A DNA stretch of 64,000 nucleotides from Legionella fallonii LLAP-10 (GCF_000953135.1 NZ_LN614828.1:1-64000); one strand, 5' to 3'. Numbered from the stretch's first letter, positions 1-9,088 are shown. A program made the numbers and translations. Notes: generated by a model not told the origin, from the sequence alone.

Positions 1-132
1 CCACAAAAATCACGCCAACGCACTAAATTAAAACAAATTATCTTGTATCGAAACACCAATAAAATTATAACTCAACACCCAAGGTAACAACTTAAGATTT
101 TCCATATAATTATCCACCTATAAAAAATAGCA

Positions 133-978
133 TTACCCTTCCACCTTAAGATGCGACATCAGCCAGTCTGCTTCTTCTAAAGAATCAAAACTTATAACTA
201 CTTTCCCTTTGCCACCATAATTAAAATGCATGCTAACCGTAGATGAAAGTTTTTTTGATAATTGTGCTATCCACTCTTTCTTTCTTTGCTCAAATTGGGG
301 AGAAAGAAAAAACTCTTGCCTATCTTTTGGCATATTTGAGCGTTGAACCAATTGTTCAGTTTCCCTAACTGATAAAGACTTATTGATAACTATTTTTGCA
401 ACATCTTCTTGTTGTGCACTCGACAGACTTAATAAGGCTCTAGCATGCCCCATTTCTAATAAGCCTGTTTTTAGCATTTCTTTTACTTCATCTGTAAGAG
501 TAAGCAATCTAAGAAGATTAGTAACTGTTGTTCGTGATCTGCCTAAAGTTTCAGCAACTTCACCATGAGTCATACAACACTCATCTATTAATCTCTTTAT
601 AGCTTGTGCCTCTTCCAATGGGTTTAAATCTTCTCTTTGAATATTTTCAATTAAAGAAACCGCCATCCCATTTGCATTATCATATTTTCGAATGATGGCA
701 GGTATTTTTTCTAATCCAGCTATTTTAGCCGCACGCCAACGCCGTTCACCTGCAATAATTTGATATTCATTTTTATTAGGATCCATTTCTTTGACAAGAA
801 TAGGCTGTATAATCCCATGTTGCCGAATTGACGAAGCCAGCTCTTCTAGTGAAATATCGCTAAAAAATTTCCTCGCTTGATTTTTATCTGGATAAATTTT
901 TGATAAACGCAGATCGATTGCTTCCAAAGATTGGATATCATTTTTTAGATTAATTGGCTCAAATGCAGGAAATTTCAT
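133..978 (-). CDS. parB: ParB-family partition protein
   Basis: Canonical ParB/Spo0J-type DNA-binding protein of 281 residues. The N-terminal ParB/sulfiredoxin-like domain is clear: 'SIRQHGIIQPILVK', then the nucleotide-binding 'AGERRWRAA' and 'LIENIQREDLNPLEEA', followed by a helix-turn-helix around residues 130-160 ('THGEVAETLGRSRTTVTNLL'). Known members bind parS centromere sites and slide as CTP-dependent clamps. It is the last gene of the leftward parA operon; its ATG lies 1 bp beyond the rep stop codon, so translation is probably coupled. A second, more divergent ParB-like protein sits upstream in the same operon, so which one pairs with ParA is open. I did not find a certain parS site. 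Confidence 0.93.
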   Translation of the reverse strand: MKFPAFEPINLKNDIQSLEAIDLRLSKIYPDKNQARKFFSDISLEELASSIRQHGIIQPILVKEMDPNKNEYQIIAGERRWRAAKIAGLEKIPAIIRKYDNANGMAVSLIENIQREDLNPLEEAQAIKRLIDECCMTHGEVAETLGRSRTTVTNLLRLLTLTDEVKEMLKTGLLEMGHARALLSLSSAQQEDVAKIVINKSLSVRETEQLVQRSNMPKDRQEFFLSPQFEQRKKEWIAQLSKKLSSTVSMHFNYGGKGKVVISFDSLEEADWLMSHLKVEG

Positions 979-979
979 A

Positions 980-2167
980 TTAAACCGTCTCCATTTTAGT
1001 TGGCTTTTCTAAGTAATGTTGGTTTAATTTTTCTTGGGCCTCCAAAACAAATTTTTGCATTTTTTTAACATGCTCTTGATTATCTCCAGGTTTAGTATAG
1101 CCAAATAGTTTTTCCCAATGATTGAATTCTGCCTGTAAAACAAATAATTTCTTTTTCCATTCAATTTCTTCATCAGATTCTTTTTCGTGAGAACCTTCAG
1201 GCTTAGCCTCCTCTTTGAATTTATAATCGTATTTTAAAGCACTAATAAAATATGGAATAGGATAAAAGCCTGTGCTCTCTTTTTTTGCATATTTCTTGGT
1301 ATAGTTAATTTTCTCTTGGATGTATTCTTCTGAATAATTATTTATAATATTTTCTAATATTGATTGGCTTAATGTACCAAAAATTGTTTTTATTTCTTTA
1401 TGTATCTTATCATTTTCAATGCGACTGACTTCTGATGTTGATATATTTTTTTTGTTGTTAACTAATACTTCGAATCCAGTAATTTTTCTACCAATTCTTA
1501 TTGGTTCCAAACTAACAGCAAAATTAGCTCGATCATTAACCTCTTCTAACGAGGGTGAAATAACATTTCTCGTAAGCTCCCGCATGCTTGGATATTTATC
1601 TTCAGGAACTCCTAAAATTTTTCTGAAGGTATCTAATGGAATAATTTTATTCTTTTGCAAATTAATAAACCGTGTACTATTTTCATAGAGAGCATGACCG
1701 TATTTCGATTCAAATTCAGACTGCAGATCAACGTCGATAGTACCGTATATAGATGGATTAACTAATAAATCAAGCATGATTTTATGAAAAGAAAAATTGA
1801 TGGTATTATTTTGATAAAATGTGGGTGCGCCATGTAACACTCGTAAGTTTAAAAAAGAAATGTCTGTAGGCACCTTATCTTTCAATAAATTCCATTGTAT
1901 TTTTAATGATGCCAACCCATCAATAGACTCTTTTAGATATTGAGTATTATTACTGTTAAATTTAACTGCTTTTAACAGCTTAGAAAAAGGCATGTTACAT
2001 TCAACAGCAACCGAGTTTTGATGGTTATGTATGCGGCCATCTCCTTTTATTGCTTCATACAAAAACACATTAACAATTTTTCGTTGCAAGACACTCATTA
2101 ACGAGTATGCATGAATAATTGCGACATGTTTGCGTATTATTTTTTCAGCGAACATTACCGGTTCCAC
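980..2167 (-). CDS. Plasmid replication initiator, Rep_3 family
   Basis: 395-residue initiator. The opening segment 'IIRKHVAIIHAYSLMSVLQRK' and the winged-helix region 'YGHALYENSTRFINLQ' through 'LGVPEDKYPSMRELTRNVI' and 'EEVNDRANFAVSLEPIRIG' follow the Rep_3 (RepB/RepE-like) pattern of two winged-helix domains. Members bind iterons at the plasmid origin and recruit the host helicase; a matching iteron array lies at about 4687-4860, upstream of parA. The residue 280-395 tail is charged and of unknown role. The open frame starts at a GTG (2167); an ATG four codons later (2155) is an alternative with slightly better spacing to a GGAG. It lies between the 126-residue ORF and parB in the same operon. 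Confidence 0.88.
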   Translation of the reverse strand: MEPVMFAEKIIRKHVAIIHAYSLMSVLQRKIVNVFLYEAIKGDGRIHNHQNSVAVECNMPFSKLLKAVKFNSNNTQYLKESIDGLASLKIQWNLLKDKVPTDISFLNLRVLHGAPTFYQNNTINFSFHKIMLDLLVNPSIYGTIDVDLQSEFESKYGHALYENSTRFINLQKNKIIPLDTFRKILGVPEDKYPSMRELTRNVISPSLEEVNDRANFAVSLEPIRIGRKITGFEVLVNNKKNISTSEVSRIENDKIHKEIKTIFGTLSQSILENIINNYSEEYIQEKINYTKKYAKKESTGFYPIPYFISALKYDYKFKEEAKPEGSHEKESDEEIEWKKKLFVLQAEFNHWEKLFGYTKPGDNQEHVKKMQKFVLEAQEKLNQHYLEKPTKMETV

Positions 2168-2185
2168 TCCGTTTGGCCTTTTTTC

Positions 2186-2566
2186 TTATTTTTTCCTCAT
2201 TATTCTACTCAAAATAGCAGCGCGGATTATGGCAGCTTGAGGGCCTCTTATATCAGGATATTCCTTTACAACTTCATTTCTCATATCAGAAAAAAAACAT
2301 CGTTGCTCAAATGTCATGTAAATTTTATCAAATACAAAGTTTTCACTATTCCCTTCTGCATTAAGCACCATTTCTTTGTAATCAGGATTTTCCTTCAACA
2401 TTATTATGGCTTCATTCACCCAATCAGTTTTCTTTTTTAAATTATATTTTTCAGAATTTAACAGAATTTCTCTGAGCGACTCTTTGATTTCTTTATTAAT
2501 AGTAAATGTAATAATTTTCTTGTCGTCTTCATTATTATTGAGTTTCAATTTATTCATTTTAATCAC
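2186..2566 (-). CDS. Hypothetical protein in the rep/par operon
   Basis: 126 residues, basic and mostly helical, rich in Asn and Lys at the start. I do not recognise a family with certainty. The N-terminal part 'KIITFTINKEIKESLREIL' followed by a helical stretch looks like a ribbon-helix-helix style DNA-binding segment, but this is only an impression. Its ATG overlaps the stop of the upstream ParB-like gene in an ATGA arrangement, which fixes the start and shows tight coupling. Its position between the partition genes and rep suggests a role in plasmid copy-number control or segregation. It ends 18 bp before rep. Confidence 0.7.
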   Translation of the reverse strand: MIKMNKLKLNNNEDDKKIITFTINKEIKESLREILLNSEKYNLKKKTDWVNEAIIMLKENPDYKEMVLNAEGNSENFVFDKIYMTFEQRCFFSDMRNEVVKEYPDIRGPQAAIIRAAILSRIMRKK

Positions 2567-3576
2567 ATTTCCTGAGCAATTAGAGGAAGTATTTTTTTAA
2601 AGCATTCCTCAACCGATTTACCATTATTCCATTGGACATTATTGCTTATCGTATTCATTTGCTCGACAATGTTCTCGTGTAAAATGCTGCTTGAAACTAA
2701 GGCATCAAAGATAATTTTTGCAATATTTGGTTTTACCTTACCTAAACTAACATTTATTTGTTTACGCCCTCTTATTTCTTTTTTTGTAACTAAGGAAACT
2801 TCAAGTTCTTTTTTTAATTTAACAATTGCATCAAAAGATAAATTTTCTATAGCTGCCTTTAAAAGAACTTGTTGATGCTCTGCATTTTCAACTGAAATAA
2901 TTAATTCAATTAATTTTATATTCTCTATTTTTCCTTCAGCAATCGCCTGTTTTATTTCTGAACTTGCTTGCAAAATCAGAATATATCTTCGAGATTGTGT
3001 TATGGACATTCCCGTTAAGTCACTTAAAATTTTTGATGTTATTTTCTCGTTATCATTTATTTCTTTATTTTCGTTTAAATATTCCTTAACAATAGCCTCA
3101 ATACTCGCAACTCTTTCAGCTAAAGATAAGTCTACTCGTTCATTATTTTCAATCCACTGTAGAACTCTTAACTTTGTACCAACAGGTCGTTGACTTGCGA
3201 TTCTTGCTATAATTTCTTTTTTACCAGCAATTGCTGAGGCTAATGTTCTACGTTCGCCAGCAATTAAACGACATTTGTTCCCAAATCTGTATACAAATAT
3301 GGGATTAATTAATTGATCATCCAATATAGTTTTCGCCAATGATTCAAGTGACTTCCAATCATTTTTCTTTTTTGCGTAGTCAGGATCCGAAGGTTCTATT
3401 CCATTCATAGCATCATGAAGAGTTAGTGCTAGCTCACGATTGTTTTCTGGATCAAGTTCTATTTTATCCAAGGACAATACTTCTATTGATAGCTCCCCTG
3501 CATAATCATTAGCAATTGCTAATGATCTCGATATAGCTTCCGTTTTGACAGGATTTAATTTGAATTTATTAACCAT
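2563..3576 (-). CDS. ParB-like partition/regulatory protein
   Basis: 337 residues with a ParB N-terminal domain: 'IELDPENNRELA', 'LINPIFVYRF', the signature 'LIAGERRTLASAIAG' and 'WIENNERVDLSLAERVASI', then a predicted helix-turn-helix ('LSDLTGMSITQSRRYILIL'). The C-terminal third has no recognisable domain and may be the dimer module. It is more divergent than the ParB at 133-978 and, being directly after parA, is the more likely ParA partner by position. A strong AGGAGG lies about 5 bp before its ATG, inside the end of parA; the two genes overlap by 8 bp. Alternative role: a KorB-like regulator that uses the ParB fold. Confidence 0.85.
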   Translation of the reverse strand: MVNKFKLNPVKTEAISRSLAIANDYAGELSIEVLSLDKIELDPENNRELALTLHDAMNGIEPSDPDYAKKKNDWKSLESLAKTILDDQLINPIFVYRFGNKCRLIAGERRTLASAIAGKKEIIARIASQRPVGTKLRVLQWIENNERVDLSLAERVASIEAIVKEYLNENKEINDNEKITSKILSDLTGMSITQSRRYILILQASSEIKQAIAEGKIENIKLIELIISVENAEHQQVLLKAAIENLSFDAIVKLKKELEVSLVTKKEIRGRKQINVSLGKVKPNIAKIIFDALVSSSILHENIVEQMNTISNNVQWNNGKSVEECFKKILPLIAQEM

Positions 3577-4483
3577 AAGAAGCCTCCTTTTCCTCTATTT
3601 TGTTGTATACATTATGAAATACCCTGTCATATACATAAGAGCACCATTTTTCACTTTCAACTCTCGCTAGATGTGTTTGTGGTAGATTAAATACACAATT
3701 AGGTTTTGCATCTTCTACTACCAATTCGGAATAAATGGTTCTTTGAGCTATAGGAGGTAACAGCCATTCTTCTGATTTTTCTATTGAGCGCAAATCATTA
3801 AGAAACTTCGTATGTACTGCTGTTTTACGCACTTGGTTAGGTAAAATTCCAGCTATTTTGATAGTATCGTCCTTTACTCTTCTAAGTTGCTCTTGTGAAA
3901 TCGCCTGAATCATTCCTATGGTTCCATTAATACCATATTGTTCAAGTTCAGTTGGCAATAGACCATGGCTTGCTGCGCGCAATCCGGCCATTGTTAGTGG
4001 GCCAAATTGTGGATTCGTATCGATAATAACAAATTGATAATCACTATGAGTTGATAGCATTTCGGTAAATTCTTTAAGGCGATTTATAACTTTTTCTTTT
4101 ACATCAACTTTTAAAACACGTTGTGCATCTTCTAGTAATGAAGCAAAAGAAGGGAAACAATCTAAATTGTCAACCCAGGTTGGATATGGATAAATAGATT
4201 TTCCTATGAATATGTCTGCAATACTACTAACACCATCCCAATGTGGATCATCTTCTGGTAAGTTATTTGGATCCCATTCAGGATGGGCTTTAGGCATATA
4301 ACCGGTTGGGTGAGCAGGATCTCTGGTAGTTGGAATCAAGCTAGACGAGGAATTTCCTTGCGGATCCAGATCAATGAATGCCCCTTTCATGTTTTTACAT
4401 TTAGCTAGATACTGTGCAAGAGTGAGTGCAATGGTTGATTTACCAATACCTCCTTTGTTTCCAGCTGTTGTAATTACTTTCAT
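3569..4483 (-). CDS. parA: ParA-family partition ATPase
   Basis: 304 residues. The deviant Walker A motif 'NKGGIGKSTIAL' is at residues 8-19, Walker A' 'GAFIDLDPQGNSSSSL' follows and 'FVIIDTNPQFGPLTMAGL' gives the Walker B-type region. This is the MinD/ParA fold of segregation ATPases, which bind nucleoid DNA with ATP and are stimulated by a ParB partner to move plasmids apart. There is no long N-terminal helix-turn-helix extension, so it resembles type Ib or chromosomal ParA more than P1/F ParA. First gene of a five-gene leftward operon, with a GGGAGGA ribosome-binding site just before the ATG. The iteron array lies upstream of it. Confidence 0.93.
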   Translation of the reverse strand: MKVITTAGNKGGIGKSTIALTLAQYLAKCKNMKGAFIDLDPQGNSSSSLIPTTRDPAHPTGYMPKAHPEWDPNNLPEDDPHWDGVSSIADIFIGKSIYPYPTWVDNLDCFPSFASLLEDAQRVLKVDVKEKVINRLKEFTEMLSTHSDYQFVIIDTNPQFGPLTMAGLRAASHGLLPTELEQYGINGTIGMIQAISQEQLRRVKDDTIKIAGILPNQVRKTAVHTKFLNDLRSIEKSEEWLLPPIAQRTIYSELVVEDAKPNCVFNLPQTHLARVESEKWCSYVYDRVFHNVYNKIEEKEASYG

Positions 4484-4686
4484 CCGTCCTCCCTTTTTTA
4501 GAATAAGGTGTTTTGTACTATTACTTTTTTAGAGTAACTTTAGTGAAATCAATTTGCAAGCGGTAATTTGTACTATTCAAGTTTTTTTAAAAAAAGAAAA
4601 TATATATCTTTTTTCTTCTTTTCATAACTTCCTTACACGACTTATCTGTAACCAATTGATTTTTAATTATTTATTACATTTTCATT

Positions 4687-4860
4687 GTGTATATATTTGG
4701 GATGTATAGTGTAGGTATATGAGTTTTTGTGTGTAGAAATATGGGGTTAATCACTTGTTTTTATTATATGTGTAGCTTTATGGGGCTTTATGGTGTAGGT
4801 ATATGGTGATGGTGTACCTTTATGGGATATTTTATTTTTTTATATAGACCTTTATGCAGT
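4687..4860 (+). repeat. Iteron array, probable replication origin
   Basis: About six to seven degenerate direct repeats with a core like TGTAGNTTTATGGGG. Clear copies start at 4710, 4732, 4771, 4794 and 4813; weaker ones start at 4688 and 4845. Start-to-start distances are near 22, 22, 39, 23, 19 and 32 bp, so several sit about two helical turns apart on the same DNA face. The flanks are very AT-rich (4540-4690 and 4828-4850). Rep_3 initiators bind such iterons, and rep is in the adjacent operon. Strength of the call comes from the repeat pattern plus this context. Confidence 0.8.
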
Positions 4861-5069
4861 AAATGTTAGGTTAGATAACTGTATTTTGCCCTGGAAATTT
4901 TAGATATTATGAGGGCTATTTACATAATGAATTTTAAAATACATTATCTCGGAATTTTCTTTGATATTTTTCTCGTTTTTTGTTGAATGTCATGATATCG
5001 CCAACTTGACTTTTGTTAATGCAAGAAGGCGGTGAGTGTCGAATTTTAGGCGCAAAGAATCATGCTGCT

Positions 5070-5720
5070 AATTGTCCAAGTTCTATTGTTTTTTTGAATT
5101 GGACTCTCTATTGTGTCTCCGAGTTGGTGTTGTCCTACGGGCACGGCGAACAGATTTCTGTTTTTTTCCATGAGATCTCGGATGATCTTTGCACTGACTG
5201 GTGATTTGAAATGAATTAGGCTTTTTTTCTTCGTGCGGCTTATGGGTATTTTCGATCTGCTTATTGGGCTCATTATGCGAGCGATGCAAGGTGCGCCCTT
5301 GCTCATTTGCTAAATAGCTTCGAATGGCTTTTAATTTTCCTACCACAATCGCTCGCGGCTTGGTATAGGGCACAATAGACAAAATAGGACGCGAATCGCC
5401 GATTTTTTGTTACGGTGATTTTGCAAGAACACATCTAGCTCATGCCCCTCTTCATTTATGGCACGCCATAAATAATACACCTAGTCATTGTTGCTAAACT
5501 GTCGCTCATCCATATGCATTTATCAGAAGGTTTAGGCCATCATCTTCTTAATCACACCCTTAAAGTAAGAGTTAAACTTAAATCGCCATTGACGTATCGT
5601 TTCATAGCTAACCTCAATGCCACGATATAATAATTCTTAGATACGTCTCGATAGCTGTTGTTAAAAACGGTGATAGCTCCATACTGCTATACTAATTAGC
5701 TCTACAGGGTAACGTTATCT
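5070..5720 (-). pseudogene. Degraded IS6-family transposase
   Basis: Reading the minus strand in several frames gives, in the right order, segments matching IS6/IS240 transposases: an 'ELISIAVW' start near 5700, 'RGIEVSYETIRQWRFKF' near 5590, 'MDERQF' then 'YLWRAINEEGHELDVFLQ' near 5460, 'PRAIVVGKLKAI' near 5340, 'IENTHKPHEEKK' near 5240, and 'FKSPVSAKIIRDLM' with 'NLFAVPVGQHQL' near 5110-5215. Several frameshifts and in-frame stops separate them, so no protein can be made. I could not identify intact terminal inverted repeats. It marks an old insertion beside the origin. Confidence 0.75.
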
Positions 5721-5730
5721 TTTCGGTTTC

Positions 5731-6298
5731 CTTTAAGGCATTGTAATCTCCCAATATACTGATCTCAGCTTGGCCAAAGTTAAGTTGATAGTACTTTAAC
5801 TCGTGTCATTCATCCCTTTAATGAGTGACTCTATTAATTCTGTTTGACATTCTCTTTGGCATTCGAAATGATAACTGGTATTAGGGATGAGCAAAATGGT
5901 ATTAATGCTTCTATTGAAATTGATAAGTGGATTTTCGGTGGTGTGTTTTTTGTAAAGGTTTGCTGTTTAATGATTTTTAATAACTAATTTAATCATAGAC
6001 TTTTCTCAAGCTGCTATTGGCATCTCATTATTTTGATAATATAAATGCCTGTTTCTAATAATTTTATACTTGATGTAATTAAATTTTAAAAAAATTAATT
6101 ACTAATGTACTAAAAGAATGAGATTTAATTATTTGCAAATGTAAATTAATAGGTTTTTTTCCATGAGCTATTGGTGATCTAAATTGTTTTTAGAGTAGTT
6201 ACTGAGTGAAATTTTAATTAGAAATTAATCTGGTTTCTGTTTGAACAAATGCTTTTAATTTCACGTAATTGTTACTATAAATCATAAAATAAATAAAT
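5731..6298. other. AT-rich stretch with no recognisable gene
   Basis: I see no open frame of useful length and no known motif. It is strongly AT-rich and probably decayed DNA next to the IS6 remnant. Confidence 0.5.
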
Positions 6299-6319
6299 TG
6301 TCCCCCGGGGACATTTTTT
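6299..6319 (+). terminator. Rho-independent terminator
   Basis: GC-rich hairpin TGTCCC (6299-6304), short CCG loop, GGGACA (6308-6313), followed directly by six T residues. This is a textbook intrinsic terminator on the + strand, but no intact gene now lies upstream of it, so it is probably left over from a lost gene. Confidence 0.75.
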
Positions 6320-6386
6320 ATAAGTTATTGATTTTAAACAATAAACAAATGAATGAATTCTGTAATTCATATGAATTATTAAATGG

Positions 6387-6435
6387 TGTGGTTTTATGGG
6401 AGGGCATAACAAGTCCCACTTCTAACAAAACCACA
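6387..6435. other. Long imperfect stem-loop
   Basis: Outer arms TGTGGTTTT (6387-6395) and AAAACCACA (6427-6435) pair perfectly over 9 bp; inside them TGGGA and TCCCA can form a second short stem. No T-run follows, so it is not a standard terminator. It could be part of an RNA or a recombination or replication site; function unknown. Confidence 0.4.
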
Positions 6436-6584
6436 TGAAAAGTGCGAAGAGTGAAACGCTTGTCAATCGCAACAATTTACTACAAATGTTTCAGCAAAAA
6501 TTAATGCTGAATGGGGGTATTATCGAAGTGAATTCTGCTAGTGAAGTTAATTGGCTTATTATGATAATCAACAAAAGAGAGTAG
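6435..6584 (+). CDS. Possible 49-residue peptide
   Basis: Short open frame from an ATG at 6435, inside the edge of the stem-loop, to a TAG at 6584. The peptide has polar N- and C-terminal ends and a small hydrophobic patch ('WLIMII'). No ribosome-binding site is evident and I do not recognise it; it may be a chance frame or a remnant. Confidence 0.2.
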   Translation: MKSAKSETLVNRNNLLQMFQQKLMLNGGIIEVNSASEVNWLIMIINKRE

Positions 6585-6610
6585 TTGATTAGCGAATATC
6601 ATAAGCGTTT

Positions 6611-6875
6611 TTAACTAGCTTTAGGTTTGGATATCCACATTTTTGCAAACTGCTCTATTGTATTTTTTATCAAATTAGGGTACTCCTTGTGGGGCGTATG
6701 ACCACAATCATTAACAATAATCATTTTTGAAAAATAGTTCACATGGTTAACGATAAACTTTGGAAACGCAGTTGATCTATATTCATCCCTGTCACCATGA
6801 GTTGCCAATACAGGACAAGTAAGTGCCTTCAGATGATCTTGTAAATTCCAATCTGAAAAGCTGGCTGATAATCAT
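6611..6875 (-). pseudogene. C-terminal remnant of an alpha/beta hydrolase
   Basis: The minus strand encodes 'CPVLATHGDRDEYRSTAFPK' and 'MIIVNDCGHTPHKEYP', the typical Asp- and His-bearing C-terminal part of an alpha/beta hydrolase ('GDRD' followed by 'GHTPH'). Upstream the frame continues only to about 6875 ('FSDWNLQDHLKAL'); the nucleophile-bearing N-terminal two thirds are absent. It is therefore a truncated gene, although the last 65 residues form an open frame starting at an internal ATG (6808). Confidence 0.65.
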
Positions 6876-6880
6876 GTATT

Positions 6881-7307
6881 GGTCCATACATCTAAATTAA
6901 GTGGTAGTTAGAAAACAGAAAGAGATAAAAGCAATTACTAAAGTGACTTTGTTTGGATGATTTCTTGTTTAAAGGATCAGCTTTTAGCAAAACATCACTG
7001 AAAGTCAATTTTTATCCACTTAAGTAAAAAAATCAACTTCCATATTTTAGTTTTAAGCGTTGTTTTGACTATAACCAATGGTTTTAGTTGCATAAAAACG
7101 TCGTTTCATTAAGCGCTATTAAAACGCGTTTAGAATAACTCTGTATATTCAATAATCATTAAACATAGATAGATTCGATATTAAAAGGGAAGCTCAGTTG
7201 GTAATGCGTGCTTTGAATGCCATTTTTTTGAATAGAAGTAGAGTAATTATCTTAAATCAAACCGCGCTACCCGTGCAAAATGGCATGAATGTCGCCTGGT
7301 TGGAACG
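6881..7307. other. No supported gene
   Basis: Only short frames. A weak in-frame stretch near 6905-6955 looks vaguely like the start of a membrane transporter but is broken by stops at once. Nothing else recognised. Confidence 0.4.
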
Positions 7308-7508
7308 ATGCTGAACTCTATTATCGATGACGAAGAGCACTACATGCTGTTACCCCAATCAGAATATGAACAATTATCCCAATATTCCTTTGAAAAAGTG
7401 CATGAGTATTTTGATGAAAATGAACCTTTAGGTGGCTGGTGGGATCCAAAAAGCATCCGTTCAGGTAACCTTATATCTACAGCACCATTAAGACTATTGA
7501 GTCACTAA
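7308..7508 (+). CDS. Small hypothetical protein
   Basis: 66 residues, acidic in the first half ('IIDDEEHYMLLPQSEYEQL') with a Trp pair later ('GGWWDPKS'). The frame stays open upstream of the ATG, so the real start may be earlier or the piece may be the end of a longer lost gene. I do not recognise a family. No clear ribosome-binding site. Low confidence that it is expressed. Confidence 0.3.
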   Translation: MLNSIIDDEEHYMLLPQSEYEQLSQYSFEKVHEYFDENEPLGGWWDPKSIRSGNLISTAPLRLLSH

Positions 7509-7617
7509 AAAAAGAATGACTGAACACAAATTATTCGATAGAATGATCAAGATTTAACCGCTCCAGGAAAGGCGCTCGGTTGATTGTTGTTTCAAACCAA
7601 ATTAAGGAAACGTGGTA

Positions 7618-7740
7618 ATGAGTAACATTCTAAATATTAAAAATCTATTTCACCCTTCAATGAGCAACCGTAAGACCTTATCTTTAGGGTTGTTAGACCT
7701 TACCACAAAAACTTTAATTACATCTCAATCCAATACGTAA
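7618..7740 (+). CDS. Possible 40-residue peptide
   Basis: ATG at 7618 with an AAGGAAA about 8 bp upstream, and 40 codons to a TAA. Polar with a short Leu-rich segment ('LSLGLLDL'). Not recognised; could be chance. Confidence 0.25.
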   Translation: MSNILNIKNLFHPSMSNRKTLSLGLLDLTTKTLITSQSNT

Positions 7741-7873
7741 AAGGTACTGGTAATTAACTCAATAATTTAAAAGATTTCCCGTCACCATGTTTATTTTAAG
7801 ATTAGCCTGATAATCATGTGACACTGTTTAGCATTTTAAAAAGTGGATGACTCACTCATTGTAAGGAAGAATC

Positions 7874-9088
7874 ATGACGTATCAAAAACTGGAACTTGAG
7901 TTGGTGTCTTCACTCCATCAGTCAGAAAACATGGAGCAGGACGACCTCAATCAAAAAACAAAAAAAGATAAAGAACGTTTTGAGAAGATTGTAACTACTC
8001 AAAATAAAATACAAAAAATTAAAGCAGATCTGAATCAATTAATTCAGGCGATGAATCAAAACCCAAGTCTATTATCTCGGGCTGCCAGCTTTTGGAACGA
8101 AATCCCTTTGTGGCAAAAAATTACCGCAGGTGTAGTGCTCACCGTACCTCTTTTGATGATTGGACTCATGGCAAATCTTGTAGCCCTTATTACGCTCAGT
8201 ATTGTTACTGGGATTGTTTATACGGCAAGCCACATCCTTCTTGAAAATCATCAGAGTCAAAATACAGATAATATCGAAGGTTTAAAGGCAGGAATTTCAA
8301 GTCTTGCTGATCTGCTGGACTCGGTTATTTCAATTTTAGAGCTCTTACGCGAACAACTGGCCATTGAAATTGATGCATTCCAGAAAAAAAATACGCGCCT
8401 GACTGTGAATATCGAACAATTTTCTGAACAGATTAAATCATTAAAGTCACAAATTAATGAGCTTACTGATACCGAAAAAGCACTGCGTGCAACTCAGATT
8501 GAACTCGAACTTACTGCCAAAACGCTTAAAGGCTCTATAGAGGGGCAGTCACAAGCTTTAGAAAACACTCAAAAAGAATTGGAGCAGGTTGTAAAGGCGT
8601 ATAAAGAAAATCAAAATCAGTTGTCTGATAAAATAAAAGAACTTGATGACATTAAAGAAAAAATGGGGAAAGAAGTGGAGCAGGCGAGGGCTGTTGGACT
8701 TGTCTTAAGTGGAACAGTGAAAACATTTTCTAACATAGTGATTCAAGACAAAGAACAGCGGGCTGCTTTTCAAAAAAGATTGGAGGAATTTTTAAACAAT
8801 AAAGAGAAAAGCTTTGTTGAGGTAGCAGACCGAATTTGTGAGGCCGAACACAAACTTTCAGTGGTTACAAAACAACTAGAAGAAAGTAATCAGAGGTATC
8901 GCAAGCTTTTAGACAGACAGGAACAACAGATTATTCGCCTGGAACAAATGAATGTGTATCAATCCGATGAGGTGCAGGAATCGTTTGATGGAGTTAGGCC
9001 AAGTATTAATGGGTTTTATGCAATAAAAAAAGAACCTCCATTTTTGCCTGAACCTATCCATGGGGCTGCGATATTTGCTGTAGTATAG
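7874..9088 (+). CDS. Coiled-coil protein with a double transmembrane hairpin (LegC/Inc-like architecture)
   Basis: 404 residues. A charged N-terminal helix (1-70) precedes a bilobed hydrophobic segment at about residues 78-122 ('ITAGVVLTVPLLMIGLMA', then 'VALITLSIVTGIVY'), followed by about 230 residues of heptad-rich coiled coil (from about 135 to 365) and a non-helical C-terminal tail ('SINGFYAIKKEPPFLPEP'). There is no signal peptide. This layout is the one seen in Legionella LegC/Ylf effectors and in chlamydial Inc proteins, which insert in host vacuole membranes; the resemblance is architectural only. AAGGAA precedes the ATG. Single gene, flanked by decayed DNA. Alternative: an ordinary bacterial inner-membrane coiled-coil protein. 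Confidence 0.65.
   Translation: MTYQKLELELVSSLHQSENMEQDDLNQKTKKDKERFEKIVTTQNKIQKIKADLNQLIQAMNQNPSLLSRAASFWNEIPLWQKITAGVVLTVPLLMIGLMANLVALITLSIVTGIVYTASHILLENHQSQNTDNIEGLKAGISSLADLLDSVISILELLREQLAIEIDAFQKKNTRLTVNIEQFSEQIKSLKSQINELTDTEKALRATQIELELTAKTLKGSIEGQSQALENTQKELEQVVKAYKENQNQLSDKIKELDDIKEKMGKEVEQARAVGLVLSGTVKTFSNIVIQDKEQRAAFQKRLEEFLNNKEKSFVEVADRICEAEHKLSVVTKQLEESNQRYRKLLDRQEQQIIRLEQMNVYQSDEVQESFDGVRPSINGFYAIKKEPPFLPEPIHGAAIFAVV

Noticed and set aside
110..118. DnaA-box-like TTATCCACC
   Set aside because: One mismatch from consensus and single; not enough to call a site.
6905..6960. Possible cation-diffusion-facilitator start
   Set aside because: Only about 15 codons resemble it before stops; too short to claim.
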